The position numbers and the translations under genes were made by a program. DNA of 64,000 nucleotides, taken from the NCBI RefSeq assembly GCF_902499045.1, contig NZ_CABVPL010000004.1:124001-188000 (forward strand), written 5' to 3'. This DNA is from Burkholderia latens. GTDB taxonomy: Bacteria; Pseudomonadota; Gammaproteobacteria; Burkholderiales; Burkholderiaceae. Positions within the stretch are counted from its first letter, which is position 1. Each line of letters starts with the position of its first letter. Positions 49,222 to 58,843 of the stretch are shown piece by piece. The notes below the pieces were generated by a model that was not told where the DNA came from, did not search any database, and saw nothing but the letters and a program-made list of their open reading frames with translations.

Positions 49222-50819
49222 GCGGCCTCCGCGTCGAATGCCGACAAGCCACGGTTCCAGGCGGTCATAAGGTCGGCGACGAGCACGGGCGCGTCACCGC
49301 TCCCGAATACGTAGAAGTCCGGCCGCACGAGCACTGCGGTAGTGCCCAACTGATCGAACCAGCGTGCGTAGGTGCCGTCGATGTCGCGGGCTGCCTCGGA
49401 TCCACCGATGCCGATCGCCGTTGCGCCGATGCGGGCGAGAAACTGGCACTGCTCGGCGGTGAGCGTATTCGTCGGATCATGCCCGTGCCCGATCAGTACG
49501 AAGCCCGAGCCGATCAGGTCGTCGAGGCGGGCCGTCCGGTCGCCAAGATGCACGCGTCCTTGCACACTGAGCCATCCAGAGCACGGGTCGTCTTCGCGCA
49601 GGAGTGGCGAGCTGCCGAGGCGCGGCGCCGGCCACTTCTGTTCGCTGCGTCCGGCGTCGTTGCGCAGTTGCTGGTCGCGCTCTTCCGCTTTGGCCGGGTC
49701 CAGCACGCAGATGATCTTGCCGAGCATCACGGCGAACTCGATGAGCGCAGTGGCATGCACCTGCCGTTCCGGTCCATAGCAGTCGAGCAGCGTCTCGTTG
49801 GCTTCGCCGCGCAACACGGCGTCGAGCCGCCACGCGAGCGCAATCACGTCGCGCAGGCCCGCGCAGAGGCCCTGAGCGGCGAAGGGCGGTGTAAGATGGG
49901 CGGCGTCGCCGGCAATCATCAGTCGCCCGCGCCGCCACCGGTCGGCCACGGCGGCGCGGAACGTGTAGACCGCATGGCGTTCGAGAATCGCGTTGGCGGG
50001 CGTCCAGCCCCACCGTTCCAGCCGGACCCATGCGGCCTGCGGGTTGTTCTGCTCGTTCTTGTGTTCGCCCTCGAGCATCATGAATTCGAAGCGACGGCGT
50101 CCCGGGCCGCCGGGCACCATCGTCGTCGGGCCCTGCGGGTCGCAGACCTGGATGACGTCCGCGCTCCATTGCGATGGGTCGCGCGGCTGCACGTCGACCA
50201 CGAGCCAGTCAGCAACGAAGCCCAGGTCCACGAGCGCCGCGCCCATTGTGCCCCGTACGAAGCTTCCGGCGCCGTCGCATCCCACCACATAGCGCGCGGC
50301 GATGAGGCGGGGCTCGCCGTCGATATCTCCGGTAGGCCGCGTTTCGAGCACCACCTTATCGGGGTGCTCGGTGGCGGCCACCACCGTGAGGTTGCGGTGC
50401 ACCGTGACGCGATCCGCGTGGACACCGCCAATGCGATCGTCGAGCAGACGTTCGAGCGCGGGCTGGCTGAATCCGAATTGTCTTGGCCAGCCGGACTCAG
50501 CTATTTCGTCGAGACCTGGAAAGGCGACCAGCAATTCGCCGTTGCCGTTGCGCCATTCGTAGACGTGGCTCAGGCACGTGCTGGCTTCGAATTCGTCGAT
50601 GATCCCGAGCGACTGCAGAATGCGCATCGCCTCGTGATCGAGCCCAACCGCTCTAGGCAGACCATACAACTGCGGCCAGCGTTCTATCACGACGATGCGG
50701 TGTCCGCCGAGCGCAAGCTTCAAGGCGAGCGCCTGGCCAACCGGCCCGTAACCTACGATCGCTACATCGGCGAGGTTTTCCGACGTGCCGTCGTCCTGGT
50801 TGTGCGATACGGATGTCAC
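49218..50819 (-). CDS. FAD-dependent aromatic hydroxylase, MhpA-like
   Basis: Class A flavoprotein monooxygenase (533 residues) resembling 3-(3-hydroxyphenyl)propionate hydroxylase. FAD motif VAIVGYGPVGQALALKLALGG at 19-39, the DG motif in YVVGCDGAGSFVR, and the GD motif LMIAGDAAHLTPPFAAQGLCAGLRD are present, with the C-terminal thioredoxin-like domain of this group. It adds a hydroxyl next to an existing phenolic OH, giving a catechol for the extradiol dioxygenase encoded at 53203. The substrate is an aromatic compound not fixed by sequence. Confidence 0.87.
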   Translation of the reverse strand: MTSVSHNQDDGTSENLADVAIVGYGPVGQALALKLALGGHRIVVIERWPQLYGLPRAVGLDHEAMRILQSLGIIDEFEASTCLSHVYEWRNGNGELLVAFPGLDEIAESGWPRQFGFSQPALERLLDDRIGGVHADRVTVHRNLTVVAATEHPDKVVLETRPTGDIDGEPRLIAARYVVGCDGAGSFVRGTMGAALVDLGFVADWLVVDVQPRDPSQWSADVIQVCDPQGPTTMVPGGPGRRRFEFMMLEGEHKNEQNNPQAAWVRLERWGWTPANAILERHAVYTFRAAVADRWRRGRLMIAGDAAHLTPPFAAQGLCAGLRDVIALAWRLDAVLRGEANETLLDCYGPERQVHATALIEFAVMLGKIICVLDPAKAEERDQQLRNDAGRSEQKWPAPRLGSSPLLREDDPCSGWLSVQGRVHLGDRTARLDDLIGSGFVLIGHGHDPTNTLTAEQCQFLARIGATAIGIGGSEAARDIDGTYARWFDQLGTTAVLVRPDFYVFGSGDAPVLVADLMTAWNRGLSAFDAEAA

Positions 50820-50875
50820 TTCGTGTCTCCAATGGAATGTCGTGAATTCGGTGAGAGCCCCGTCCTTGTCCCGGC

Positions 50876-52120
50876 TCAGGGCCGCGTGCTGACGGGATGT
50901 TCTTCGATATCCGCCAATAGTGTCGGTTCGCGGACGCCGAACGCCACGATGGCGGTGCCCATGGCAATCGCGATCAAAGCGACGACGGGAATCACCGCAA
51001 TGCCCATTGCGTGGGCTAGTGCGCCGGTGACGGCGGGCGCCATTGCCCCGCCCACAATTTCGCCGACGCCCACCACAAGACCCGTGGCGGAAGCCGCAAG
51101 GCGGGGGGGAACGGCCGCGCTAGTGAGCGGGCCCACCGTGATTGCGATGGCGCCGGAATTCATGAATGCGATGACGAACAAGGCGGAGAACAGCTTGATC
51201 GGCTCGGCGCCGATCGTCCGAAACATCCAGAGCGCTACGAGTTCCGCCAGTAGTGCCGCGATCAGAAGCGGCTTGCGCCCGAACCGGTCGGACAACGCGG
51301 GAATGACCACCATCCCGATTAGGCTGCCCGCGCCTTGGCCCGTGAGCACCATACCCATTTGGTCCAGGTTTAGCCGAAGGTAGTCAGTGAGGTAACTTGG
51401 CATGAACGTGGAAAGCGGGATCACGCAGGTGAGATAGCAGAGCATGGTCGCCGTATTTACGCGCACGGCGCCGTTCGTAGCGACGGTTCGCCACTCGTGC
51501 GCGTCGTCGCGCGGCGTACCCGCAATACGAGCAGGATCGCGCAGCACGCGAGCCATGACGGCCGCAAGCAGCAAGCCGGGCACGGCGACCGCGGCGAACA
51601 CGTAATGCCAGCTTGGCAGCACCTTGAGCAGGCTGATCGCAATGATCGGGCCCAGGCCCAGACCGACGAGCGGTTGAGCCATCTGTTGCAGCCCGATGTT
51701 GAGACCGACGCGCGACGGCTTCGAAGCGTTCACGGTCGCTACGATGCTGGCCGGTACGTAAGCACCTTCTGCCAGACCCATGACCGACCGAATGACGAGC
51801 AGGCTAGCAAGACCTGTTGCAAGCCCGGTCGTCGCCGCGAGCAACGAGAAGGCGGCCATCGCGGCGATCAACACCCGGCTTGGACCCAGGCGGTCCGCGA
51901 GCCGTCCGCTGACGATTGACGCCGCGCCCCACGTAAGCGCCAGCGCGGCCGAGATAACGCCGAGGTCCTGGTAGCTCAGCCCGAGTTCCTTCTGCATCAC
52001 CGGGAACAGCGGATTGATGATGAAGCGGTCGAGTCCGACCATGCCGAGTCCCAACGCAAGCAGGCAAACGGCCTTGAACTCGGATGCCCGGTGGTGGACC
52101 GGAGTTGTGTGAGGTTGCAT
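50876..52120 (-). CDS. MFS transporter, aromatic-acid type
   Basis: Twelve-helix MFS carrier (414 residues). VGLDRFIINPLFPVMQKELGLS in helix 1, SGRLADRLGPSRVLIA in loop 2-3, RSVMGLAEGAYVPASIVATV in helix 4-5, and PALSDRFGRKPLLIAALLAE in the second half are typical. It is co-directional with the hydroxylase, 56 bases upstream of it, and preceded by a GntR gene 142 bases away. Likely imports the aromatic substrate or a related acid. Confidence 0.86.
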   Translation of the reverse strand: MQPHTTPVHHRASEFKAVCLLALGLGMVGLDRFIINPLFPVMQKELGLSYQDLGVISAALALTWGAASIVSGRLADRLGPSRVLIAAMAAFSLLAATTGLATGLASLLVIRSVMGLAEGAYVPASIVATVNASKPSRVGLNIGLQQMAQPLVGLGLGPIIAISLLKVLPSWHYVFAAVAVPGLLLAAVMARVLRDPARIAGTPRDDAHEWRTVATNGAVRVNTATMLCYLTCVIPLSTFMPSYLTDYLRLNLDQMGMVLTGQGAGSLIGMVVIPALSDRFGRKPLLIAALLAELVALWMFRTIGAEPIKLFSALFVIAFMNSGAIAITVGPLTSAAVPPRLAASATGLVVGVGEIVGGAMAPAVTGALAHAMGIAVIPVVALIAIAMGTAIVAFGVREPTLLADIEEHPVSTRP

Positions 52121-52262
52121 CTCGTTGTCTCCTTTTGTTTGTGAGCGGTTTGCTGCGGCAAAGTCCGCCCCTGCCGCGTCGTGCGCAGCATCTGTATCTT
52201 GATCGGGGATAGTTCGCAGGCAGGTCCGCGCCGTCAGCGAGGCGGACTAATGCCTCCCGCGC

Positions 52263-53006
52263 TTACGTCTCGCCGCGATTGCTGCGCGGTTTGCGGCCGG
52301 GGCCGCGTTTGGCCGTGCGCGCGGTTGCGTCGTCGTTGAACACGGCCTTCAGGATGATGCCGGTAGTTTCCCAAAAATGCCCGGCGAGCAATTGGACCGC
52401 ACGCTCGGCGTCGCGCGCCATGGCGGCTTCCATCAACTCGCGATGCTCGGTCGCGGCGTCGCGGTTCTTCTCCGTCGTGTACTGCTCGGCCAGATTCCGA
52501 TAGCGCTCCGACTGGTCGTACAGCAGTCGGCACAGCCGCAGCATCCACGGCGACGCGCATCCCGCGATGAGCGCCTCATGGAACTGGCGATGCGCTGCCG
52601 CCCACGCGTCGTGCAGCTCGGGGGAGCTGGGCGGCGGCGTACGTTGCAGCCGGTGAAATGCCGACAGCACGGTGGACTCCCAGTCGATGCCGCCGTGCTC
52701 GAGCGCGAGCCGCAGCGCGCTGCATTCCACTTCGACGCGCGTTTGCGTTAGGTCGGTGAGGTCTTCCCGGGACACAGGCGTGACGCAAAAGCCGCGCTGG
52801 TCTTCGGAATCCACGAGGCCGTCTGTGACAAGGCGCGACAGCGCTTCCCGTATGGCCGTAGCGCCGATGCCGTACCGCTCGCAGAGAGCCTGGATTCGCA
52901 GCCGTTCTGCGGGACGCAGCTGTCCGGCAAGGATGTCGCCGCGGAGGCGCTCGACTGCGAGCGAAGTCAGGCTTTTTGCGCCGGGCGAGGTGAGGGTCGT
53001 ATCCAT
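52263..53006 (-). CDS. GntR-family regulator, FCD type
   Basis: Transcription factor of 247 residues. Winged helix SLTSLAVERLRGDILAGQLRPAERLRIQALCERYGIGATAIREALSRLVTDGLV near residues 12-65, then an all-helical FCD domain with ALEHGGIDWE, AAHRQFHEALIAGC (metal-site histidine) and EHRELMEAAMARDAERAVQLLAGHF. The basic tail AKRGPGRKPRSNRG is unusual. Start 53006 is chosen for HTH distance; 53060 is possible. It sits between the leftward hydroxylase unit and the rightward ring-cleavage operon, and likely controls both. Confidence 0.87.
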   Translation of the reverse strand: MDTTLTSPGAKSLTSLAVERLRGDILAGQLRPAERLRIQALCERYGIGATAIREALSRLVTDGLVDSEDQRGFCVTPVSREDLTDLTQTRVEVECSALRLALEHGGIDWESTVLSAFHRLQRTPPPSSPELHDAWAAAHRQFHEALIAGCASPWMLRLCRLLYDQSERYRNLAEQYTTEKNRDAATEHRELMEAAMARDAERAVQLLAGHFWETTGIILKAVFNDDATARTAKRGPGRKPRSNRGET

Positions 53007-53076
53007 GAATGCAAGCGTTCTTACGTGTAGGGAGCTTGCCACGATTCTCTCTTTCGTCATCGACGTTCGTCAAGAT

Positions 53077-53090
53077 TATGGAATTCCCTA
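53077..53090. promoter_or_regulatory. Palindrome in the AT-rich GntR/dioxygenase divergent promoter
   Basis: TATGGAATTCCCTA has six of seven symmetric pairs around GGAATTCC. It lies in a clearly AT-rich stretch (53050-53150) between the GntR gene and the dioxygenase gene, where both promoters must be. Candidate GntR operator; only one copy was found. Confidence 0.4.
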
Positions 53091-53202
53091 TATTTTATCG
53101 ATTTTATTGAGGTTAATCTTTGATCGTTGTGTTTGTGGATTTATTGTGCGGCGATACGGCAGCTGAGCTGCAACGACTGACGCAAAACTAGGAGACGCGT
53201 TC

Positions 53203-54135
53203 GTGATGACTGTGCAAGACATTGCCTTCGTGCGGTATCAGGTCACCGACCTCGATCGCATGGAGAACTTTTTGCTCGACTTCGGTCTGCACCGAGCGGC
53301 CCGCAGCGAGCATGCGTTGTACATGCGTGCCGCCGCCACTGCACATCATGTGCATGTGAGCGAACTCGGTCCCGATAACGCTACCGTAGGCTTCGGCCTG
53401 CATGCGGCCGAAGCAGCGGACCTCGACCGGCTGGCCGCGCATCACGGCGTCCAGGTGGAAGACAACCCGGAGCCGGGCGGCGGGCGCCGCGCGCGCTTGC
53501 GCGACCCGGACGGCTTTGTCGTGGACGTGCTGCACGGGGCCGCGCGGCACGCACCGTTGCCGTTGCGCGACCCGATCGCCATGAACTGCAGCGGCGCGCG
53601 GCGGCGTTTGGGCACGCCAGTGCGCCTGCAGCCGCGTCCGAGTGCCGTAATGCGGCTGGGCCACGTCGCGCTCCAGGTGCGCAATTTCCCCGCCATGCTG
53701 GCGTTTTATCGCGACGTTCTCGGCTTTCGCGCTTCGGACACCTACTGGGTCGGCAGCGAGCAGAACACCATTGCCGCATTCCTGCATTGCGGTCTGGGTG
53801 CGCAGTGGACGGACCACCACACGATTGCGCTGATTTCTGCGCAGGACGGCCGTGCGCGCTTCGACCACACCGCGTTCGAAGTACTGGACATCGACGACGT
53901 CATGCTGGGCGGCGAGTACCTGAGGGCGCGCGGCTACCAGCATTCGTGGGGTGTGGGCCGCCACGTGCAGGGCAGCCAGATCTTCGACTACTGGCGCGAC
54001 CCGTTCGGCAACAAGATCGAGCACTGGACCGACGGCGATCTGGTGAACGACAGCACGCCGGTGGGGCACACCCAATTGTCAGAGGACGAACTGCGCCAAT
54101 GGGCGCCGCCGCTTGCGCCCGAATTTTTTGCCTGA
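53203..54135 (+). CDS. Extradiol ring-cleavage dioxygenase, VOC type
   Basis: Two-domain type I extradiol dioxygenase (310 residues). The C-terminal catalytic half keeps the iron triad: H154 in RLGHVALQV, H222 in FDHTAFEV and E273 in NKIEHWTDG, with an N-terminal half of the same fold lacking ligands. It opens a catechol ring next to the hydroxyls. AGGAG stands eight bases before GTG 53203; ATG 53206 is the alternative. First gene of the rightward operon, 36 bases from the FAH-family hydrolase. The product would be a hydroxy-oxo-dienoate. Confidence 0.87.
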   Translation: MMTVQDIAFVRYQVTDLDRMENFLLDFGLHRAARSEHALYMRAAATAHHVHVSELGPDNATVGFGLHAAEAADLDRLAAHHGVQVEDNPEPGGGRRARLRDPDGFVVDVLHGAARHAPLPLRDPIAMNCSGARRRLGTPVRLQPRPSAVMRLGHVALQVRNFPAMLAFYRDVLGFRASDTYWVGSEQNTIAAFLHCGLGAQWTDHHTIALISAQDGRARFDHTAFEVLDIDDVMLGGEYLRARGYQHSWGVGRHVQGSQIFDYWRDPFGNKIEHWTDGDLVNDSTPVGHTQLSEDELRQWAPPLAPEFFA

Positions 54136-54170
54136 GCCCATTTCTCTTCTTATGTGTAGGAGCACTTTGT

Positions 54171-55034
54171 ATGAAACTTGCCCGTTACACCCATGATGGT
54201 GTGACCACCATCGGCGCCGTCGACGGCGATCGAGTCGTCGCGTTGACGACGCTGGATCCTTCCGCACCCGCTTCGATCCGTGAAGTTCTGGCCGCCGGGC
54301 CTGCATTCGTCAGCCGTCTCGAGCAAACGCTTCGCGACGTGAAAGACGGCGTGCCGCTGGCGCGCGTCAGGCTCGAGGCCCCCATTCCGGATGCCCAGAA
54401 ATACCTGGCCATCGGCATGAACTATCAGGACCATGCCGACGAAGCGGCGCGCGCCGGCATCACCATTCCGCCCCATCAGTTGTGGTTCAACAAACAAGTC
54501 AGCTGCATCACCGGCCCGTTCGATCCGGTCGTGAAACCGCGCGTGACGGACAAGATGGACTACGAGGCCGAAATGGGCGTGGTGATCGGCAAGCGTTGCC
54601 GCTACGTCAGTGTGGAGGAAGCGCCGTCCGTGGTGGGCGGCTACTTCGTTGCGAACGATGTGACCGCACGCGACTGGCAGTTCAAGAGTCCCACATTCAC
54701 GCTCGGCAAATCGTTCGACACGCACGGGCCAATCGGCCCGTGGATTACCACGGCCAACGACATAGCCGATCCGCATGCGCTTCAGATGAAGCTGTGGGTC
54801 AACGGCGAGCTGCGCCAGAGCGCGAGCACGGGCGGAATGATCTACAGCATCTGGGAACAGATTCACGAGCTTTCGCAAGTGATGACGCTCGAGCCGGGCG
54901 ACCTGATCGCGACCGGCACTTGCGCGAATGTCGGCATTGCGCTCGGCAAGTTCCTCCAGCTAGGTGACGTGATCAAGGTCGAGATCGAGGGCCTTGGTCA
55001 CATCGAGAACACCATCGCGGTCGAGCACGCGTGA
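54171..55034 (+). CDS. Fumarylacetoacetate-hydrolase-family protein
   Basis: FAH-fold hydrolase, decarboxylase or hydratase (287 residues). Characteristic motifs: YLAIGMNYQDHADEAARAG, FNKQVSCITGPFDPVV, the metal glutamates in MDYEAEMGVVIGKRCR, VANDVTARDWQ, GKSFDTHGPIGPWI and LEPGDLIATGTCANVG. AGGAG precedes the ATG at good spacing. In meta-cleavage operons these enzymes hydrolyse or hydrate the ring-opened product. It lies between dioxygenase and aldehyde dehydrogenase in one transcription unit. Confidence 0.87.
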   Translation: MKLARYTHDGVTTIGAVDGDRVVALTTLDPSAPASIREVLAAGPAFVSRLEQTLRDVKDGVPLARVRLEAPIPDAQKYLAIGMNYQDHADEAARAGITIPPHQLWFNKQVSCITGPFDPVVKPRVTDKMDYEAEMGVVIGKRCRYVSVEEAPSVVGGYFVANDVTARDWQFKSPTFTLGKSFDTHGPIGPWITTANDIADPHALQMKLWVNGELRQSASTGGMIYSIWEQIHELSQVMTLEPGDLIATGTCANVGIALGKFLQLGDVIKVEIEGLGHIENTIAVEHA

Positions 55035-55079
55035 GCGTCGCGACGAGTGTCGTTTACTGGAGACAGGAGGTCCATCCCC

Positions 55080-56537
55080 ATGGTGTATGAAGTCAATCTG
55101 CTAGTAGGTGGAAAGGATATGCAGGCGTCGTCCGGCATGTCGTTCGAACGGCGCAACCCGCTCTCGGACGCAGTGGTGTCGGTTGCTGCAGCGGGCACTG
55201 CGAGTGACGCCAAGGCAGCGGTCGACGCCGCCGCCGCGGCGTTTCCCGTGTGGTCGGCGCTCGGCCCGAGTGAGCGGCGGGCACGGCTGAATGCGGCAGC
55301 GGATGCGCTGGAGGCGAAGGCGCAGCAGTTCGCCGCGGCCATGTGCGCCGAGACCGGCGCCACCGCCGCGTGGGCGGGATTCAACGTGCAGGTCGCTGCG
55401 GCCACGCTGCGCGAAGCCGCATCGCTTACGACCCAAGTGAGCGGCGAGACGATTCCTTCCGACGTGCCCGGCTGCCTTGCGCTGGCCGTCCGACAGCCCG
55501 CCGGCGTTGTCCTCGGCATGGCGCCCTGGAATGCGCCCGTGATTCTCGGGGTGCGTGCCGTGGCTGTGCCGCTGGCGTGCGGCAATACCGTCGTGCTCAA
55601 GGGCTCGGAGCTGTGTCCTTACACGCACAGCCTGATTGCCGAAAGCTTCCTCGATGCTGGCTTGCCGGCGGGCGCTGTGAACTTTGTCACGCATGCGGCC
55701 ACGGATGCTGCCGCGGTGGTGGAAGCCATGATCGCGCACCCCGCGCTGCGGCGAGTCAACTTCACCGGCTCGACGCGGGTGGGGCGCATCGTTGCATCCA
55801 CCTGCGCGCGGTACCTGAAGCCTGCCGTGCTGGAGCTGGGCGGCAAGGCGCCGCTGGTGGTGCTCGACGACGCCGATCTCGATGCTGCGGTGAACGCCGC
55901 TGCCTTCGGCGCCTTCGCAAACTCGGGGCAAATTTGCATGTCGACAGAACGCATCATCGTGGATGCCACGATTGCCGACGACTTCGTGCAGCGTCTCGCG
56001 ACCAAGGTCCGCTCGCTTCCCATGGGTGACCCGCGTGGAGATGCACCCGTCGTGCTGGGGGCCGTGGTCGACATCGCCACCGTGGAGCGTTGCAACGCGT
56101 TGATCGACGACGCGCTCGCGAAAGGCGCAACGCTGCTGTGCGGCAGCAAGGCATCGAACACGGTGATGCCTGCCACCTTGCTCGACCATGTGACGCCTGC
56201 GATGAAAGTTTACCGTGAGGAATCGTTCGGCCCCGTGAAGCCCATCGTGCGCGTCAATGGCGTGGAAGAGGCGATCGCCTGCGCCAACGACAACGAGTAT
56301 GGCCTTTCTGCGGCGGTATTCGGCTGCGACGTAAGCCGCGTCCTTGACGTCGCGCGGCGCATCGACTCCGGCATCTGTCATGTCAACGGGCCTACGGTGC
56401 ACGACGAGCCGCAGATGCCGTTTGGAGGCGTCAAGGGAAGCGGGCTGGGCCGCTTCGGCGGTCGTGCCGGCGTACATGAATTCACCGAATTGCGTTGGTT
56501 GACGGTGCAGACAGCACCGCGCCACTACCCGTTCTAA
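55080..56537 (+). CDS. Aromatic/semialdehyde-type aldehyde dehydrogenase
   Basis: Aldehyde dehydrogenase (485 residues) of the salicylaldehyde/vanillin dehydrogenase branch. LGMAPWNAPVILGVRAVAVPLACGNTVVLKGSE, FTGSTRVGR, base in VLELGGKAPLVVL and nucleophile in ANSGQICMSTERI, with the final PFGGVKGSGLGRFGG. AGGAGG stands nine bases before ATG 55080. It may oxidise an aryl aldehyde entering the pathway or the muconate semialdehyde from ring cleavage. Gene order after the FAH gene supports one operon. Confidence 0.87.
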   Translation: MVYEVNLLVGGKDMQASSGMSFERRNPLSDAVVSVAAAGTASDAKAAVDAAAAAFPVWSALGPSERRARLNAAADALEAKAQQFAAAMCAETGATAAWAGFNVQVAAATLREAASLTTQVSGETIPSDVPGCLALAVRQPAGVVLGMAPWNAPVILGVRAVAVPLACGNTVVLKGSELCPYTHSLIAESFLDAGLPAGAVNFVTHAATDAAAVVEAMIAHPALRRVNFTGSTRVGRIVASTCARYLKPAVLELGGKAPLVVLDDADLDAAVNAAAFGAFANSGQICMSTERIIVDATIADDFVQRLATKVRSLPMGDPRGDAPVVLGAVVDIATVERCNALIDDALAKGATLLCGSKASNTVMPATLLDHVTPAMKVYREESFGPVKPIVRVNGVEEAIACANDNEYGLSAAVFGCDVSRVLDVARRIDSGICHVNGPTVHDEPQMPFGGVKGSGLGRFGGRAGVHEFTELRWLTVQTAPRHYPF

Positions 56538-56567
56538 ACCTGTCAACCCAACAAGGAACATTCGATC

Positions 56568-57461
56568 ATGACCGTCGAATTCAAACCGGGCGTGCGCTAC
56601 CGCATGCCTGCCGTGTTCGGTCCCGCGCCGGGGCCGCGCCAAAAAGCCGATGGGACGCTGTGGACGCCCGGGGAAGCCGGCACCATGAATGCCTCATGGA
56701 TGACAGTCAAATACCGCACTCACCGCGAGCAACTGGAGCGTATCCTGCCGCCGGGCTTTGAGTTACAAGGCGAGGCCGAGGTTCACGCGTCGCTCGCGTT
56801 CTTCAGCAACCTGTACTGGCTGGCGGGGCGCGGCTATGGGATCGTGATGATTGAGATTCCTGCCACTTACCACGGCAAGGCAGAAACCATCAACGGCGCG
56901 TTCTGTCCGGTGCTTTGGGAAGGCGTACCCGATGCAATCATGACTGGGCGTGAGGAGCTCGGTTTCCCCAAGCTGTTCGCGGACATTCCTGCCCTCGAAA
57001 TTGACCATTCGCTCGGCACAGCTGGCGGATCGGCCTCGTGGTTCGACTTCAAGTTCTTCGAGATCGCGCTTCACGGCCTGGTTGAAGTGCACGAAGAGCC
57101 TAAGTTGCCCGGGCCGGGCGGGGCGGCGCTCTTCTACAAGTACATGCCGCGCACGGGTAGCTTCGGTCGTGGCGGCTGCGATGTCGCCTACGCTACTACC
57201 TCTCAGCCCGAGCCCGGCGCCGCGGGCGATACGTCACCGATCAAGTTCGGCGGCGCGGAGTTCAGGACATGGAAAGCGTCGGGCGGATCAGTGAACTGGT
57301 ATCGGGCGACGTTCGAGCAATTGCCCACCACATTCCACGTCGTCAACGGAGTTGCCGACCTCGACATACTCGAATATCTGGGTGCCGAAATGGTGCAGTT
57401 TTCCGCACCTGGGCTGGCTGTGTCCGCGAATGTGATTCGCCCGCTGCTACCGCGGGATTAG
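56568..57461 (+). CDS. Acetoacetate-decarboxylase-family protein
   Basis: ADC-fold protein (297 residues). MNASWMTVKYRTHREQLERILPPGFEL is the family start pattern, and the Schiff-base lysine K135 stands in GREELGFPKLFADIP. Usual members decarboxylate acetoacetate or related beta-keto acids; several ADC-like proteins instead act as aldolase-dehydratases. Here it ends a ring-cleavage operon, so it probably acts on the 2-oxo acid released from the aromatic ring. GGAACATTCG precedes the ATG. Substrate unknown. Confidence 0.84.
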   Translation: MTVEFKPGVRYRMPAVFGPAPGPRQKADGTLWTPGEAGTMNASWMTVKYRTHREQLERILPPGFELQGEAEVHASLAFFSNLYWLAGRGYGIVMIEIPATYHGKAETINGAFCPVLWEGVPDAIMTGREELGFPKLFADIPALEIDHSLGTAGGSASWFDFKFFEIALHGLVEVHEEPKLPGPGGAALFYKYMPRTGSFGRGGCDVAYATTSQPEPGAAGDTSPIKFGGAEFRTWKASGGSVNWYRATFEQLPTTFHVVNGVADLDILEYLGAEMVQFSAPGLAVSANVIRPLLPRD

Positions 57462-57585
57462 TTAAAAAAACGATCGATATGAGCGCGGGCAGGAAGAATG
57501 GCCCGCCGCAATATGAAAGTGTATGACAGCGTAGTTTATCTATAAAAACGAAGGCCGGTATCATCCGGTACGTTTGGAGACAAGC

Positions 57586-58599
57586 ATGATACTTCGGATC
57601 ACTGATTTAATATTGCGACTTTTATGCTGGATCGCGATCGCACTATCGACTTCATTAGCCGGCCCGGCATTTTCGCAGACAGCGGTAGGACGTCCGCCGA
57701 CGGTGTCGGAGCCATCGGGCCTCAATCTCGGATCCACCAGCTTCTTCGACGGATTTTCGGGATTGGCAGGCTGGTCGTACCTCGGTGAAGCTCGCTACTC
57801 GACTGCAGATTCGATCAAGAACGCAGATGGCAGTACGAACAACGCGTTTCGTCATCCCCGTGTCGAAGCATTTACGTGGATCAATCACGTGGCCTTCACA
57901 TCCCCATGGCACTTGGCGGGGGGGACATTGGGCTTCAATGTCATCGTTCCGGTGACTCGGCTGCATGGGAGTTTCGACCGGCCTGGAGCAAGCTTGTCGG
58001 GCGGCGGCACGGCGCTTGGTGATATTACGTTCGGACCGCAACTTCAGTACGCGCCAATTCTCGGCTCTTCGGGGCAGCCTCTGTTTGTCCAGCGCTTCGA
58101 GTTAGACGTGATCGCACCTACCGGACAGTACAAGCACAACGCTGATCTCAACCAGAGTTCCGGGTATTTTTCCCTGAATCCGTACTGGGCAGCTTCGCTA
58201 TTTCCGCTCCCCAAGATCGAGATCAGCTGGCGGCTGCATTACCTGTACAACTTCAAGAATCACGATCCGGCCGCAAGTTATCCGCTCGCGTTCGACAACC
58301 AGCCGGTCAGTGATACGCAAGCGGGTCAGGCAGCCTGGCTCAACTTCACGACATCCTACGCGCTTACGCCATCCATGCATCTCGGCATCAACGGCTATTA
58401 TTTGCGGCAGCTAACGGACCACCGGATCAATGGCACATCGGTGGCTGGGCGGGAACAAGTGTTGGGTATCGGTCCGGGCATCTTTTGGCAGATGAAAGGT
58501 AATCGGGCGCTCTGGCTCAATGCCTATACCGAAACCGCCGTGCGAAACCGCACGCGCAACAGCCTCATCGTACAGGCGCAACTTGCGACTCCGTTTTGA
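57586..58599 (+). CDS. Outer-membrane channel of the phenol meta-pathway (SphA/MetA) type
   Basis: Secreted beta-barrel protein (337 residues). ATG 57586 with GGAG gives the signal ILRITDLILRLLCWIAIALSTSLAGPAFSQ. The mature part has alternating hydrophobic strands with GLNLGSTSFFDGFSG, FNVIVPVTRLHGSF, LGDITFGPQLQY, FELDVIAPTGQYKHN and ends AQLATPF with terminal phenylalanine. This is the pattern of the Phenol_MetA_deg family linked to uptake of hydrophobic aromatics. It stands 124 bases after the ring-cleavage operon and may be read from it. Confidence 0.82.
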   Translation: MILRITDLILRLLCWIAIALSTSLAGPAFSQTAVGRPPTVSEPSGLNLGSTSFFDGFSGLAGWSYLGEARYSTADSIKNADGSTNNAFRHPRVEAFTWINHVAFTSPWHLAGGTLGFNVIVPVTRLHGSFDRPGASLSGGGTALGDITFGPQLQYAPILGSSGQPLFVQRFELDVIAPTGQYKHNADLNQSSGYFSLNPYWAASLFPLPKIEISWRLHYLYNFKNHDPAASYPLAFDNQPVSDTQAGQAAWLNFTTSYALTPSMHLGINGYYLRQLTDHRINGTSVAGREQVLGIGPGIFWQMKGNRALWLNAYTETAVRNRTRNSLIVQAQLATPF

Positions 58600-58843
58600 T
58601 GAAACGCTCGTGCGATTGCGCCAAGTTCGCACGAGAATCCCTAACCGGTGACATCATCGGATACGTAATGAGCGGGGGAACGTACAAATGCGGCCTCGTC
58701 GCATCACGTGCCCCCGCTTCGGGCGATCCTGCCGCACAGAACTGTCCGTTAAAAATTGGAAAATTGCGGGATGTTGTTGAGACGACAACGAGGAACTCAT
58801 GGCGGGACGCAGAGGGTTCACGCACGAGCAGCTTGTACACGCT

